Positions 25,336 through 34,232 of a stretch of 64,000 nt of DNA are shown here, piece by piece. The translations under genes and the position numbers were made by a program. How positions within the stretch are numbered: position 1 is the stretch's first letter; each line of letters starts with the position of its first letter. The notes beneath the pieces are model-generated. The model was not told the origin of the DNA, did no database searches, and was given only the letters and a program-made list of their open reading frames with translations. Location: positions 1 through 64,000 of the forward strand of contig NZ_JAIFZS010000022.1 in the NCBI RefSeq assembly GCF_019710635.1, read 5' to 3'. The stretch is from Mycolicibacterium xanthum (lineage in GTDB: Bacteria > Actinomycetota > Actinomycetes > Mycobacteriales > Mycobacteriaceae).

Positions 25336-25853
25336 GCAGCGCCTCGCACATCCTGCTCGAACACCTCGATGCTCACCACGACGTCAGCACCTTCGACTCG
25401 GGAAACGAGGTGCTCGACGGGTGGTTTCGCCGCCACGCGCTCGCTGCGCAGCGTATGGACTCGGCGCGGACGTTCGTGGCCGTACGAAGCGGTCGCGTCG
25501 TCGGCTACTTCAGTCTGACCATGGGCTCGGTTCTCCGAGCCGAAGCTCCTGCCAGGCTCGTTCGCGGTATGCCGGCGTATCCGGTCGGCATGGTGCTGCT
25601 GGCCCGGCTGGCAGTCGACCGATCACAACAAGGAAGAGGCATCGGCGCAATGCTTCTCGCCGAGGCGTTGCGAAAAGCGATCGCTGCCGGTGAGGTCGCT
25701 GCCGCACGCCTCATTGTGGTCGATGCCGTCGACGAAGATGCCGCTGCCTTCTATCGACGTTACGGATTCGTCCAAACACCCGAGAATCCGCTCCGGTTCT
25801 ACCGCCGCATGAAAGACGTTCGCACCAGCCTTGATTCGTCGGCTGACGAGTGA
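25332..25853 (+). CDS. GNAT acetyltransferase toxin, TacT-like
   Basis: 173 residues. Starts LEHLDAHHDVSTFDSGNEVL and DGWFRRHALAAQ, the typical TacT/AtaT N-terminus. The acetyl-CoA loop is RSQQGRGIGAMLL (Q/RxxGxG/A), and YRRYGFVQTPENPLRFYRRM closes the fold with the conserved Tyr. TacT toxins acetylate the amino group of aminoacyl-tRNAs and block translation. Paired with the DUF1778 antitoxin by a 4-base overlap. Its last ~55 bases overlap the end of the SWIM-domain gene on the other strand. Confidence 0.9.
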   Translation: MSSASHILLEHLDAHHDVSTFDSGNEVLDGWFRRHALAAQRMDSARTFVAVRSGRVVGYFSLTMGSVLRAEAPARLVRGMPAYPVGMVLLARLAVDRSQQGRGIGAMLLAEALRKAIAAGEVAAARLIVVDAVDEDAAAFYRRYGFVQTPENPLRFYRRMKDVRTSLDSSADE

Positions 25854-26659
25854 GGGTTCAAGTCGGCCCCCAGCCGCGCATACGCCGGCCCCAGCAGCTC
25901 CACCAACCCGCGCCCCCGCACGGTGACCGCCACCTCGGGCAGCTCGTCCAACAACGCCGTCGAAGCGCTCACCGGCGGACGCGACACCGGAATATCGTGC
26001 TGCCGCACGAAGAACGAGTCGAGGCAGTCGGCCAGCTCAGGCCCTTTCGACTCGGCCCGGTCGGCGGCCGGGCGGCCGGAGCGCGCCGCGGCCACGTTCT
26101 GCAGAAGGTCCTCACGTTCGCGCCCTCGCCAGGCCAGGATCACGAACGGATCCTCGTCGAACGCCTCGGCCAGCAGGTAGAACGTCGCCGCGAGATGCTT
26201 GCACGGCACCGCACCGTCCGGGCAGGAGCAGTCCATCGACACCTCACGCGCCGCGCCCGGGAACAACGACAACCCCGCCGCGTCGAAGACGTCCTCGATA
26301 TCCGAGGGCATCTCGCTGGCAAGCAATGCCGCTGCGAACAAGGCGTCTTCGGCCAGTGCGCGTTCGATCTGCGACCACTGCGCCTTGTCGAACGCGGTGA
26401 TCCCGATGCGCACCCGGTAGGGGCGCGCCCGGCTGCCCTGCACCTGTGCGCTCACCAGGCCCGGAGCCACGTCCAGCGAGATCACCTGTCCGCGGCGGGC
26501 GTAGTTCCTGCCCCGCTGCAGCCGGGTTCCCACGCCTATCGCTTCGAGCACCTCGATGAACCGCTGCGACCACCAGGTCTGGGCGATCGGGCCGCGGGCG
26601 CTGCGGGCCTTGAGTCCGTCGGCCGGGCGGGGCCGCGCCGCCGGATACCAGTTACTCAC
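25799..26659 (-). CDS. SWIM zinc-finger protein, Rv2102-like
   Basis: 286 residues from GTG 26659, overlapping the helicase stop by 8 bases. The SWIM motif CSCPDGAVPCKHLAATFYLL (CxCx6CxH) lies at ~150-170, after GRNYARRGQVISLDVAPG, a common lead-in. Proteins of this type sit directly downstream of HelZ in mycobacteria (Rv2101-Rv2102) and in other bacteria beside Snf2 helicases, and probably act with them on nucleic acid. The weakly conserved C-terminus runs convergent into the TacT-like gene. Confidence 0.88.
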   Translation of the reverse strand: MSNWYPAARPRPADGLKARSARGPIAQTWWSQRFIEVLEAIGVGTRLQRGRNYARRGQVISLDVAPGLVSAQVQGSRARPYRVRIGITAFDKAQWSQIERALAEDALFAAALLASEMPSDIEDVFDAAGLSLFPGAAREVSMDCSCPDGAVPCKHLAATFYLLAEAFDEDPFVILAWRGREREDLLQNVAAARSGRPAADRAESKGPELADCLDSFFVRQHDIPVSRPPVSASTALLDELPEVAVTVRGRGLVELLGPAYARLGADLNPHSSADESRLVRTSFMRR

Positions 26660-29657
26660 CGACGGCCCCCTCCGCCAGCGTGAACAGCTTTCGCAGGTCA
26701 CCGGTGGACAGTTCGGTCAACCAGCCTTCCCCGTCGCCGACGACCAGATCGGCCAGCGCCCGCTTCTGTTCGATCATGTCGTCGATGCGCTCCTCCAGAG
26801 TGCCGGTGCAGATGAACTTGCTGACCTGAACCGTCTTCTTCTGCCCGATCCGGAATGCGCGGTCGGTAGCCTGGTTCTCCACCGCCGGGTTCCACCACCG
26901 ATCCAGGTGCACAACATGATTGGCGGATGTCAGGGTGAGACCCGTGCCACCGGCCTTGAGTGACAGCAGGAAGATCGACGGCCCTTCACCGGCCTGGAAC
27001 CGGGCCACCATCTCGTCGCGGCGCTTCTTCGGGGTGCCGCCGTGCAGATAGGCCACATCCTGGCCGAAGCGGGCCGCCAGATGCGGTACCAGCATCTCGG
27101 CGAACTCGGTGAACTGGGTGAAGCACAGCACCCGATCCCCTTCGGCCAGAATCTCTTCCAGGATCTCCTCCAGCCGGATCACCTTGCCCGAACGGGACCC
27201 GATCGCCGACCGGTCGTGCAGCAGTTGCGCGGGATGGTTGCAGACCTGTTTGAGTTTGGTCATCGCCGCCAGAACGTTGCCACGCCGGGCGATTCCGTCG
27301 GTGCTCTCGATCTTCTCCATCATCTCGTCGACGATCGACTGGTACAGCGATCCCTGCTCGGTGGTGAGTCGGCAGTACTGCTTGGTTTCGATCTTCTCCG
27401 GAAGGTCGTCGATGATGCTCGGGTCGGTCTTGAGCCGTCGCAGAATGTAGGGGCGGGTGATCCGGCGCAGCCGCTCGGCCGGCTCGGTCTGGCCGTACTT
27501 CTCCACCGGAACGGCGTAGCGGGCCTTGAACACCTCCGACGAGCCGAGCAATCCGGGGTTGAGAAAGTCCATCACCGACCACAATTCGGCGAGCCGATTC
27601 TCCACCGGGGTGCCGGTGAGCGCCACCCGGTGCTCGGCGTCCAACCGGCGCACCGCCTTGGCTCCGCGCGACAGGCTGTTCTTGACGGCCTGCGCCTCGT
27701 CGAGCACCACCCGGTTCCACCGATGTTCGGCGAGTTCGTCGATGTCGCGGGCGGCGGTCGCATAGGTGGTGACGATCAGATCGGTCGCGTCCAGCTGCTC
27801 GGCCAGCTCGTCACCGTGCAGCCGCGCGGTACCGTGGTGGGCGTAAACCCGCAGGGCCGGTGCGAATTTCGCGGCCTCACGTTGCCAGTTGCCGACCAGC
27901 GACATCGGGCAGATCAGCAATGTCGGCGGCGTATCGGGATCCTCGTGCCGTTGCGTGGCCTCCAGCGCCAGCAGCTGCACCGTCTTGCCCAGGCCCATGT
28001 CATCGGCCAGGCAGCTGCCCAGCCCGAGTGAGGACAGGAACGCCAGCCAGGACAGCCCGCGCTGCTGATACGGCCGCAACGTCGCGGCGAAGCCAGACGG
28101 CGGTTGCAGTGGTCGAAGTGATTGCGCTGCAGCCCCGTTGAGCAGGTCGCCGAGCCAGCCGTCGGCGCGCACCGCGGTGACCTCCAGTGGCGCGTCGGCG
28201 GACTGGCCGGCTGCCAGCGCCAAAATCTCGCCGATGCCGGCCTGCCCGCTCGGATTGGACTTCAGGAACTCCAGCCCACGTCGCAGCTGCTCGGGATCAA
28301 CCGCCACCCACTGACCGCGCAGCCGGATCAGCGGGGCCTTGGTCTGCGAGAGCGCATTGATCTCGTCCGCGGTGAGCGTGTCGTCGCCGACGGCGAGCTC
28401 CCACCGGAAGTCGATCAGCTGGTCGCGGCCGAACAAGCCGGCCTTCTCGACCACGCCGTCGACCGGTGTGGACGCCGACGCCGCCAGACCGAGTCTGCGC
28501 CGGCGATCCCACCACGACGGCAGCAGCACGCCGAACCCTGCATCGTCGAGCAGCGGTGCGACGCTGGACAAGAAGTGGTAGGCGCCGTCGACGTCGAGGT
28601 CGATCCCCGCGGGACAGGTGGTGCGCAGGCCGTCGGCCAGTTCCGGGTAGATCCGGACCGCCCGTCCCAGCTCGGCCAGCAGCAGTTCCTCGGGGCGATC
28701 CAGCCAGCGACGCAGCGTGCCGTCGTCGTCCCAGGCCTGCTCCGCCGACACGACCAGGCTGGGGTCGGCAACGGATTGCAGCAGGAACTCCAGCCGCCAG
28801 GACTGGGTCTCGTCGTCGCCGTCGCAAAGCCGGAAGATCGCCCGGGCCGGGCCCGGCTCCTCGATCCCGACCTCGTCCCACGGCGCCAGCGACTCGCCCA
28901 ACGCGTCGAGTTCGTCGTCGTCGGCGTCGAACCGGCCGTCCGGCGTGGTCAACGCCGTCAACCACGCTTCGGCGACCGGAAGGCGCTTCGGACGGCGGCC
29001 GCGCCGCGGCCGCAACAGCTGGTCGACCGGCGGCATGGCGGCCCGCGCCAACGCGTCCACGAAGGTCGTCAGCGACGCCGTGACCATCTCGTGTGCCCCC
29101 GGGGCGCCCACCACGGCCCGGCACACCGGCGGCATCGCGGTGATGATCGCATTCAGTTCCAGCACATCGGCGCCCTGCACCACCGGCCGCCAGTAAGCGA
29201 CCGGCACATCGTCGCGGAACTCCAGCGCCGGGACAATCCGGCCGCGCGACACCAACATCCGCGCAAAGTCGGCGACATCGGCGAGGAAGTAGCCCACCGA
29301 GGCGCCGTAGCGCACACCGGGTGCCGGATCGTCGAGCATGGTCAATGCGTCGGCCGCGGGCAGCGCGACGACCGGCACCGTCCACGGCAGCAACGCGGGT
29401 TCGCTGTGCGGCGCGGGGCGCGGAGTGACTCGCAGCAGTTCCGGTGAGTCCAGCGGAGAGCTGCGCAGTGACGGCAACTGCAGCTCAGCGGTGCCCTGTT
29501 TGCCGACGTGGATCTCGCCGAGCAGGTCGGCCGGGACGGCGAACGGATGGGGGCGTGCGGCCCGCAAGGCCTGGCTGGCACTTTTCACCGTCCGGTCCGA
29601 GTCCTCGGCCCACAGACACAAGCTGCCGTCCAACCAGAATCCGTGCATAACCAGCAT
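26652..29657 (-). CDS. helZ: SNF2-family helicase HelZ
   Basis: 1001 residues, close to M. tuberculosis HelZ. The N-terminal half includes a bacterial SNF2-associated region. Snf2 motifs: DDMGLGKT (Walker A, in SCLADDMGLGKTVQLLAL), LDEAQAVKN (motif II), LTGTPVENRL (III), LRRLKTDPSI (IV), FLLSLKAGGTGL (V) and DRAFRIGQKKTVQV (VI). It translocates on duplex DNA. The next gene is a SWIM zinc-finger protein and a VapBC pair is divergent upstream, the same neighbourhood as in the M. tuberculosis genome (helZ, Rv2102, vapBC37). ATG at 29657 is supported by GGAAAG about 10 bases upstream. Confidence 0.92.
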   Translation of the reverse strand: MLVMHGFWLDGSLCLWAEDSDRTVKSASQALRAARPHPFAVPADLLGEIHVGKQGTAELQLPSLRSSPLDSPELLRVTPRPAPHSEPALLPWTVPVVALPAADALTMLDDPAPGVRYGASVGYFLADVADFARMLVSRGRIVPALEFRDDVPVAYWRPVVQGADVLELNAIITAMPPVCRAVVGAPGAHEMVTASLTTFVDALARAAMPPVDQLLRPRRGRRPKRLPVAEAWLTALTTPDGRFDADDDELDALGESLAPWDEVGIEEPGPARAIFRLCDGDDETQSWRLEFLLQSVADPSLVVSAEQAWDDDGTLRRWLDRPEELLLAELGRAVRIYPELADGLRTTCPAGIDLDVDGAYHFLSSVAPLLDDAGFGVLLPSWWDRRRRLGLAASASTPVDGVVEKAGLFGRDQLIDFRWELAVGDDTLTADEINALSQTKAPLIRLRGQWVAVDPEQLRRGLEFLKSNPSGQAGIGEILALAAGQSADAPLEVTAVRADGWLGDLLNGAAAQSLRPLQPPSGFAATLRPYQQRGLSWLAFLSSLGLGSCLADDMGLGKTVQLLALEATQRHEDPDTPPTLLICPMSLVGNWQREAAKFAPALRVYAHHGTARLHGDELAEQLDATDLIVTTYATAARDIDELAEHRWNRVVLDEAQAVKNSLSRGAKAVRRLDAEHRVALTGTPVENRLAELWSVMDFLNPGLLGSSEVFKARYAVPVEKYGQTEPAERLRRITRPYILRRLKTDPSIIDDLPEKIETKQYCRLTTEQGSLYQSIVDEMMEKIESTDGIARRGNVLAAMTKLKQVCNHPAQLLHDRSAIGSRSGKVIRLEEILEEILAEGDRVLCFTQFTEFAEMLVPHLAARFGQDVAYLHGGTPKKRRDEMVARFQAGEGPSIFLLSLKAGGTGLTLTSANHVVHLDRWWNPAVENQATDRAFRIGQKKTVQVSKFICTGTLEERIDDMIEQKRALADLVVGDGEGWLTELSTGDLRKLFTLAEGAVGE

Positions 29658-29887
29658 AGAGACATCACTTTCCGAGATGGGTTGCGGCCAGGCTAGTCAG
29701 CGGATCACCGCTGCGGTGCAGCGCCACGCCGCGTCGGCGCGATCCGCGAGCGCATGCGCGCGGTTGCTCAAAGCCCACCAGCCACCTTCGCCCCATTGAG
29801 CCAATCAGCCTCACAAGTCACAGCCTTCGCGCACCGCTGACACCTCGGCCACGGGAAATGCGACAGGGGCGAAATCCGCCGCGAAGC

Positions 29888-29936
29888 GATGCACATAGAG
29901 TGAGCACATTGTTTGTGCAAATACTCTATGCACATC
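29888..29936 (+). promoter_or_regulatory. Long dyad operator upstream of vapBC
   Basis: GATGCACATAGAGT (29888-29901) is mirrored by ACTCTATGCACATC (29923-29936), 12 of 14 matching. An inner GCACA/TGTGC pair lies between them. It ends 17 bases before the VapB start and overlaps the likely promoter. Probably bound by the VapB antitoxin or VapBC complex. Confidence 0.6.
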
Positions 29937-29953
29937 GTGTCTATGCTGAGCCC

Positions 29954-30178
29954 ATGACGCGCACGATGCTCGACCTCGACGACGATCTGCTGGCTCGCGC
30001 GGCCAAGCAGTTGGGTACGACCACGAAAAAGGACACGGTTCATGCCGCCCTGCGGGCGGCGTTACGCGCCAGTGCGGCCCGGGCTCTCCTCGACCGCATG
30101 GCCGAAGACACCGACGCCGTTGCGGATGAGGCCCTGGTCAACGAGATGTGGCAAAGCCGGCAGCCGAATCAGCAATGA
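29954..30178 (+). CDS. vapB: VapB antitoxin (RHH)
   Basis: 74 residues from ATG 29954: RTMLDLDDDLLARAAKQLGT then TTKKDTVHAALRAALRA is the VapB/Arc-type DNA-binding segment. The acidic C-terminus (RMAEDTDAVADEALVNEMW) would occupy the toxin groove. An upstream in-frame ATG at 29858 is rejected because its codons run through the operator. Coupled to VapC by ATGA overlap. Confidence 0.9.
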   Translation: MTRTMLDLDDDLLARAAKQLGTTTKKDTVHAALRAALRASAARALLDRMAEDTDAVADEALVNEMWQSRQPNQQ

Positions 30179-30591
30179 GCGTGCGGTACCTTCTCGACAC
30201 GTCCGCGGCCGGCCGAGCTCATCTGCCTGCGGTGCGCGCCCGGTTGGAGCCGCTGATGGCGCACGGACTGCTCGCCAGGTGTGGCGTCACCGACCTCGAG
30301 TTCGGTGTCTCCGCACGCTCCCAGGAGGACCATCGGACGCTGGGCATTCTTCGACGCGATGCGCTCGAATACCTGAAGACCCCCGATGGCGTGTGGGAGC
30401 GCGCATGGGAGGTACAAGGGGAGCTGACCGGCGCCGGATTGCACCGCTCGGTCAAGGTACCCGACCTCATCATCGCCGCGGTCGCTGAACACCACGGCGT
30501 CTCGGTCTTGCACTACGACCACGACTTCGACCGGATCTCCGCCATCACCGACCAGGCCGTCGAATGGGTTGTCCCAGCCGGATCGGCCTGA
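30175..30591 (+). CDS. vapC: VapC PIN-domain toxin
   Basis: 138 residues. RYLLDTSAAGR (D ~8), VTDLEFGVSAR (E ~44), VPDLIIAAVAEHHG (D ~99) and HYDHDFDRI (D ~117-119) supply the PIN carboxylates. An intact VapC-type RNase. Divergent from helZ; a comparable VapBC lies beside helZ-Rv2102 in M. tuberculosis. Confidence 0.9.
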   Translation: MSVRYLLDTSAAGRAHLPAVRARLEPLMAHGLLARCGVTDLEFGVSARSQEDHRTLGILRRDALEYLKTPDGVWERAWEVQGELTGAGLHRSVKVPDLIIAAVAEHHGVSVLHYDHDFDRISAITDQAVEWVVPAGSA

Positions 30592-30773
30592 CGCCGGGAA
30601 TGGCTGGGTGGCATGCCGATCCCGTCGGGCGCCGGCGATGGGAAATCGCGGCATCGACGCGATTTCACTCAGGCGAGGATGCGGGGGGTGGCGAGACGTA
30701 GCCCAGCGCAGTCCGGAAGCCGCCCGACGCGGACTGCGTTTCGATTGTTTCGATCCACGCGTAGACTTCGGCC

Positions 30774-31289
30774 ATGACCACCGCCGTCGTTCCCCTGGCC
30801 GACGAACTCGCCGCACGCGCCCGCACCGACAAAGGGTTCGCCCGCGTCCTCGCCGTGCTGCTGGACGCGCCGAGCACCCCCGGCGGAACGCTGGCGCGCG
30901 TCGCGGCCCGCGAGCTCAACCGGCAGCGCCGGGCCGGCGTGGTCGCCGACTTCGTCGACGGGGCGATGCCCACCAGGGCGGTGCAGCACCTCCTGCACCT
31001 GCGCACCCCGCAGGCTGTACACCGGCTGCGCACCCGCGGCAAGCTGATCGGCACCGCTGTCGGCAACCAGACCTATTTCCCGGCTTGGCAATTCGACGAC
31101 GACCGGATTCGCACCGACCTGCCGCGCATCCTCGAGTTGCTGACCCGCTTCACCTCCGACCCGATGGCTGCCGACCGCATCATGCGCCTCCGGCACGACG
31201 AGCTCGGCGACACGTCGATCGCCGAGGCGCTGCGCGAACCCCGCACCGCGGATGCGGCCTGGCGGATCCTGACCTCCCTCGGTGCCTGA
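30774..31289 (+). CDS. Xre/MbcA/ParS-like antitoxin of RES module
   Basis: 171 residues. A helical N-terminus is followed by a DNA-binding-like block (TRAVQHLLHLRTPQAVHRLR), GNQTYFPAWQFDDD, and a C-terminal GDTSIAEALREPRTADAAW similar to the toxin-binding domain (DUF2384) of RES-associated antitoxins. It overlaps the RES gene by 8 bases. The assignment depends mainly on the neighbour and the FPAWQFD pattern. Confidence 0.75.
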   Translation: MTTAVVPLADELAARARTDKGFARVLAVLLDAPSTPGGTLARVAARELNRQRRAGVVADFVDGAMPTRAVQHLLHLRTPQAVHRLRTRGKLIGTAVGNQTYFPAWQFDDDRIRTDLPRILELLTRFTSDPMAADRIMRLRHDELGDTSIAEALREPRTADAAWRILTSLGA

Positions 31290-31899
31290 GCTTCCCGCCG
31301 GCTACCTCGCGCCGCTTCCCGACGGGCGGCCGTTCGGGCTGCGCCGCACAACCCTGAAGGCCGGCACCGAGTTCTGGCGTCTCGACGCCACCGCGCCCGC
31401 CGACTGGGATTGGCGGGGCTTTCCCGAACCCCGCTACCGCTTCGACCCCGAGTCCGGCTCCTTTCGCACCCGCTACGCCGGCGCCACGCTGGCCGGCGCG
31501 GTCCGGGAGCGCTACCGCGCCAGCGGCCTGGTCATTCCGGCCGACCATCGCAGCCACCACCTGGTGCGCCTGGTCGCGTCCCGCAACGTGCGGGCGCTGG
31601 ATCTGCGCACCGAGAAGAACCTCGACATCCTGCGCCTCGACGACCAGGTCAGCACCGGCCAGCACGCCGACGTGTGGCGCACCTGCCATCGGCTGGCCGA
31701 CGCGGTGCGGCGCTGGTGGACCGACGTCGAGGCGATCGTCTACCGGTCCCGCACCACGCCGTCGTCGTCGCTGAACGTCGGGTTCTTCACCGTCGACGGG
31801 TTCGACGTGACCTCGCGCGCGCTGGGCGAGGCATCCGAGGTGCTGGCCGATCTCGTTCTGCAGCAAGGTGTCACGGTCGACTGGGACCTCGACGCCTGA
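31282..31899 (+). CDS. RES-domain NAD-degrading toxin
   Basis: 205 residues, GTG start. LKAGTEFWRLDATAP, YRFDPESGSFRTRYAG (the Arg/Glu/Ser positions that name the family) and SSSLNVGFFT match RES toxins such as MbcT, which consume NAD+ by hydrolysis or phosphorolysis. The upstream gene would be its antitoxin. The stop is 9 bases before a 63-bp repeat. Confidence 0.85.
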   Translation: MPELPAGYLAPLPDGRPFGLRRTTLKAGTEFWRLDATAPADWDWRGFPEPRYRFDPESGSFRTRYAGATLAGAVRERYRASGLVIPADHRSHHLVRLVASRNVRALDLRTEKNLDILRLDDQVSTGQHADVWRTCHRLADAVRRWWTDVEAIVYRSRTTPSSSLNVGFFTVDGFDVTSRALGEASEVLADLVLQQGVTVDWDLDA

Positions 31900-31908
31900 G
31901 CTCTCACG

Positions 31909-31971
31909 CGTTGACACTGCACTCACGGCGGAAGAGTTCGAGTGGGCCCCGCCGTGGGCGCAGCCTCAACG
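31909..31971 (+). repeat. 63-bp palindrome-ended interspersed repeat, copy 2
   Basis: Arms CGTTGACACTGC and GCAGCCTCAACG, 39-base core. It lies between two convergent genes; the right arm forms the TGA of the DUF559 gene on the minus strand (31966-31968). Confidence 0.85.
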
Positions 31972-32835
31972 CGTGGGACGTAGGAGTTCGTCCGGGAAGC
32001 CGCCGCGTGACCGCACGGCCCCCTGCACCCGGGGCAGTATCTGGTTGCGCTTCTGCCCCTTGACAACCCGCACCACGATCCACCCGACGCGTGCGAGATG
32101 CTCCATCCGGATGATGTCCTTGCGGTATGCCTCATCGTCTTTGCGATGGTGTTCGCCGTCGTACTCCACCGCGACCATGATGTGCTCCCAGCCCATGTCG
32201 AGGTAGTACCGCCGATACCCGTCGGGGCGCGGCACCGGGATCTGCGTGGTGGGCCGCGGGTAGCCCTCACTGACAAGCACCATTCGCAGCCACGACTCCT
32301 TCGGCGACTCCGCGCCGGCGTCGACGAGGTCGAGCAGCCGATCCACCCGGCGCAGACCCCTGACGTGCGGATGCCTGGTCGCCACCTCGAGGACCTCTGA
32401 CGCCTTGAAGTGCGTTGCCCTGGCCAGGGCATCCAGCCGTCCGACGGCCACGCCGACGGAATCCCTGCGGGCCAGGTCGAACGCCGTACGCTGCACTGAG
32501 GTCACCGGAAGTCCTTCGACGGAGGCGATCTCGTCGCCCAGCAACGTGTCGTTGCGGGTCAGCACCCCGCTCGGCGCCCGGTGGTTGGGCCAGTTCAGTT
32601 CCGCGACATCGCCGTCCACCCATTTCGCGCCCAGCAACGCCGAGGCCGTCAGGCCCGAGAGCACGCCCTCGCGTCCCGACCACAGCCAGGCTGCCTGGGC
32701 ACGCTGGCGCAGCGTCAGTTCCGCCCGCTTCGGCGCGTAGACGTCGGGCAGCAGCCGTCGAAATCCCGTCCGAAGCTCATGGCGCGTGATCACCCCGAGC
32801 GCCAACGCCTCACTTCCCCGGAACACCCCCTCCAT
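31966..32835 (-). CDS. DUF559-type protein with AbiEi-like N-terminus
   Basis: 289 residues. The first ~90 form a winged-helix-like region seen in AbiEi-type and DUF559 proteins (GVITRHELRTGFRRLLPDVY). The C-terminal ~100 residues show a PD-(D/E)xK arrangement: SPKESWLRMVL, YLDMGWEHIMVAVEYDGEHH, then LARVGWIVVRVV. DUF559 resembles Vsr/MutH-like nucleases. Such proteins are common in mycobacteria, usually as single genes; the function is unproven. The stop codon is supplied by the adjacent repeat. Confidence 0.82.
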   Translation of the reverse strand: MEGVFRGSEALALGVITRHELRTGFRRLLPDVYAPKRAELTLRQRAQAAWLWSGREGVLSGLTASALLGAKWVDGDVAELNWPNHRAPSGVLTRNDTLLGDEIASVEGLPVTSVQRTAFDLARRDSVGVAVGRLDALARATHFKASEVLEVATRHPHVRGLRRVDRLLDLVDAGAESPKESWLRMVLVSEGYPRPTTQIPVPRPDGYRRYYLDMGWEHIMVAVEYDGEHHRKDDEAYRKDIIRMEHLARVGWIVVRVVKGQKRNQILPRVQGAVRSRGGFPDELLRPTR

Positions 32836-32887
32836 GCCGAAAGCCTGCCATTTCCAGGTGGATCACCGCGGAATCCATCCACAGCCC

Positions 32888-32950
32888 CGTTGGGACTGCA
32901 CAGGTGGAGAAGAAGTGCGAGTGCGGCACGCCGCCAGCGCAGTCTCAACG
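32888..32950 (+). repeat. 63-bp palindrome-ended interspersed repeat, copy 3
   Basis: Arms CGTTGGGACTGC and GCAGTCTCAACG with a core containing GAGAAGAAGTGCGAGTGCGG. It lies in the divergent promoter gap between the DUF559 and DUF2293 genes. The bases before it (ATCCACAGCCC) recur before copy 5. Confidence 0.85.
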
Positions 32951-33014
32951 GGTCGACGGCGCATGACACGGTTCTGGCCATCAGTGCGGGCCCGGGCCTA
33001 TCCTGAGACACGCC

Positions 33015-34043
33015 ATGGCACGTCTGGAAACCCGCGTCGCGCGCATCGCCGAGGCCACGCTGGCCGATCAGCACTTCGTCACCCCCGTAGACGTACTGAT
33101 CGGCCTGGGCTGGCTCGCGCAACCGAACGTCGAGCGCTGGCTCCGTGGACGCGCCACCTCCCTCGACCGCTGCGTGTCCGTCGATGCGGCCAAGTCCGCC
33201 GCCGCCTTGGCCGCGCTGCAGGCCTGGGCCGAAGACCAAGGCCTGCAGCCGTACCAGACCGACTACGCCGATCGGCAGTTCACCCTCGACGGCGACCCCG
33301 ACACCGAGCGCATCCTCCGCACCCGCTGGGCCGCCGGCGAGCACCCCGCACCCGAACCACCAACACCACAGCAGCAGCGCGAGATCGTCGTGATCTCACC
33401 GCACGGCGCGTGGACCTGCGCGTCCTGTGAGGAGTCCGGGGATCTGCTGGTCAAGACGAACTCCGGCACCCTCTGCCTCGACTGCGCCGACCTCGGGCAT
33501 CTGGTGTTCCTGCCCTCCGGCGACGCCGCGCTGACCCGCCGCGCCAAGAAGGCCAGCCGGCTGTCTGCGGTCGTGGTCCGCTGGAGTGTGCGGCGTAAAC
33601 GCTATGAACGCCAGGGCATCCTGGCCGAGAACGACGCGATCGAACTGGCCGCTCAGCAGTGCCTCGAGGACGCCGACGCGCGCGCCGCGCGCCGCTCCCA
33701 TGACCAGCTGCGCCGCGCGGCCGTCGACGAGGAGTTCCGCGACGAGTTCGCCAAGGCCATCCGCGACCAGTTTCCCGGCTGCCCACCATCGCGCGCCGAC
33801 GCGATCGCCCACCACGCCGCGGTGCGCGGCAGCGGCCGGATCGGGCGGAGCGCCGCCGGGCGCGCACTCGACCCCGACGCGATCCGGCTGGCCGTCGCTG
33901 CCTCGATCCGCCATGTCGACACCGACTACGACGACCTGCTGATGGCCGGTGCGGACCGCGATGACGCCCGCCGACGGGTCAACCACCGCGTCGACGACAT
34001 CCTCGACGCCTGGCGCGCAGGCGCCATCAACCTCGACTCCTGA
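33015..34043 (+). CDS. DUF2293 domain protein
   Basis: 342 residues. A four-Cys zinc site, CASCEESGDLL and CLDCADLGHL, sits at ~140-165. The C-terminal ~90 residues (FRDEFAKAIRDQFPGCPPSR, then AIAHHAAVRGSGRIGRS and DYDDLLMAG) are the DUF2293 signature. RRAKKASRLSAVVVRWS between them is basic. The family is widespread in actinobacteria, may bind nucleic acid, and has no assigned role. It ends two bases before repeat copy 4. Confidence 0.85.
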   Translation: MARLETRVARIAEATLADQHFVTPVDVLIGLGWLAQPNVERWLRGRATSLDRCVSVDAAKSAAALAALQAWAEDQGLQPYQTDYADRQFTLDGDPDTERILRTRWAAGEHPAPEPPTPQQQREIVVISPHGAWTCASCEESGDLLVKTNSGTLCLDCADLGHLVFLPSGDAALTRRAKKASRLSAVVVRWSVRRKRYERQGILAENDAIELAAQQCLEDADARAARRSHDQLRRAAVDEEFRDEFAKAIRDQFPGCPPSRADAIAHHAAVRGSGRIGRSAAGRALDPDAIRLAVAASIRHVDTDYDDLLMAGADRDDARRRVNHRVDDILDAWRAGAINLDS

Positions 34044-34045
34044 TG

Positions 34046-34108
34046 CGTTGAGACTGCACAGGTGGTGAAGAAGTGCGAGTGCGGCACGCCACCAGCGCAG
34101 TCTGAACG
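34046..34108 (+). repeat. 63-bp palindrome-ended interspersed repeat, copy 4
   Basis: Arms CGTTGAGACTGC and GCAGTCTGAACG; the core is nearly identical to copy 3. It lies between the 3' ends of the DUF2293 and nucleotidyltransferase genes. Confidence 0.85.
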
Positions 34109-34232
34109 GGAAACCTACGCGGGCCAGCAGCCAGGCGGGCCGCCGCCTCGAGGGCTTCTGCGGCCACAAACTCCGTCGCTTTCTTCTACCGGCCCGACAC
34201 GATCGCGCGGAATAACGGCCGGGTACGTCCGG

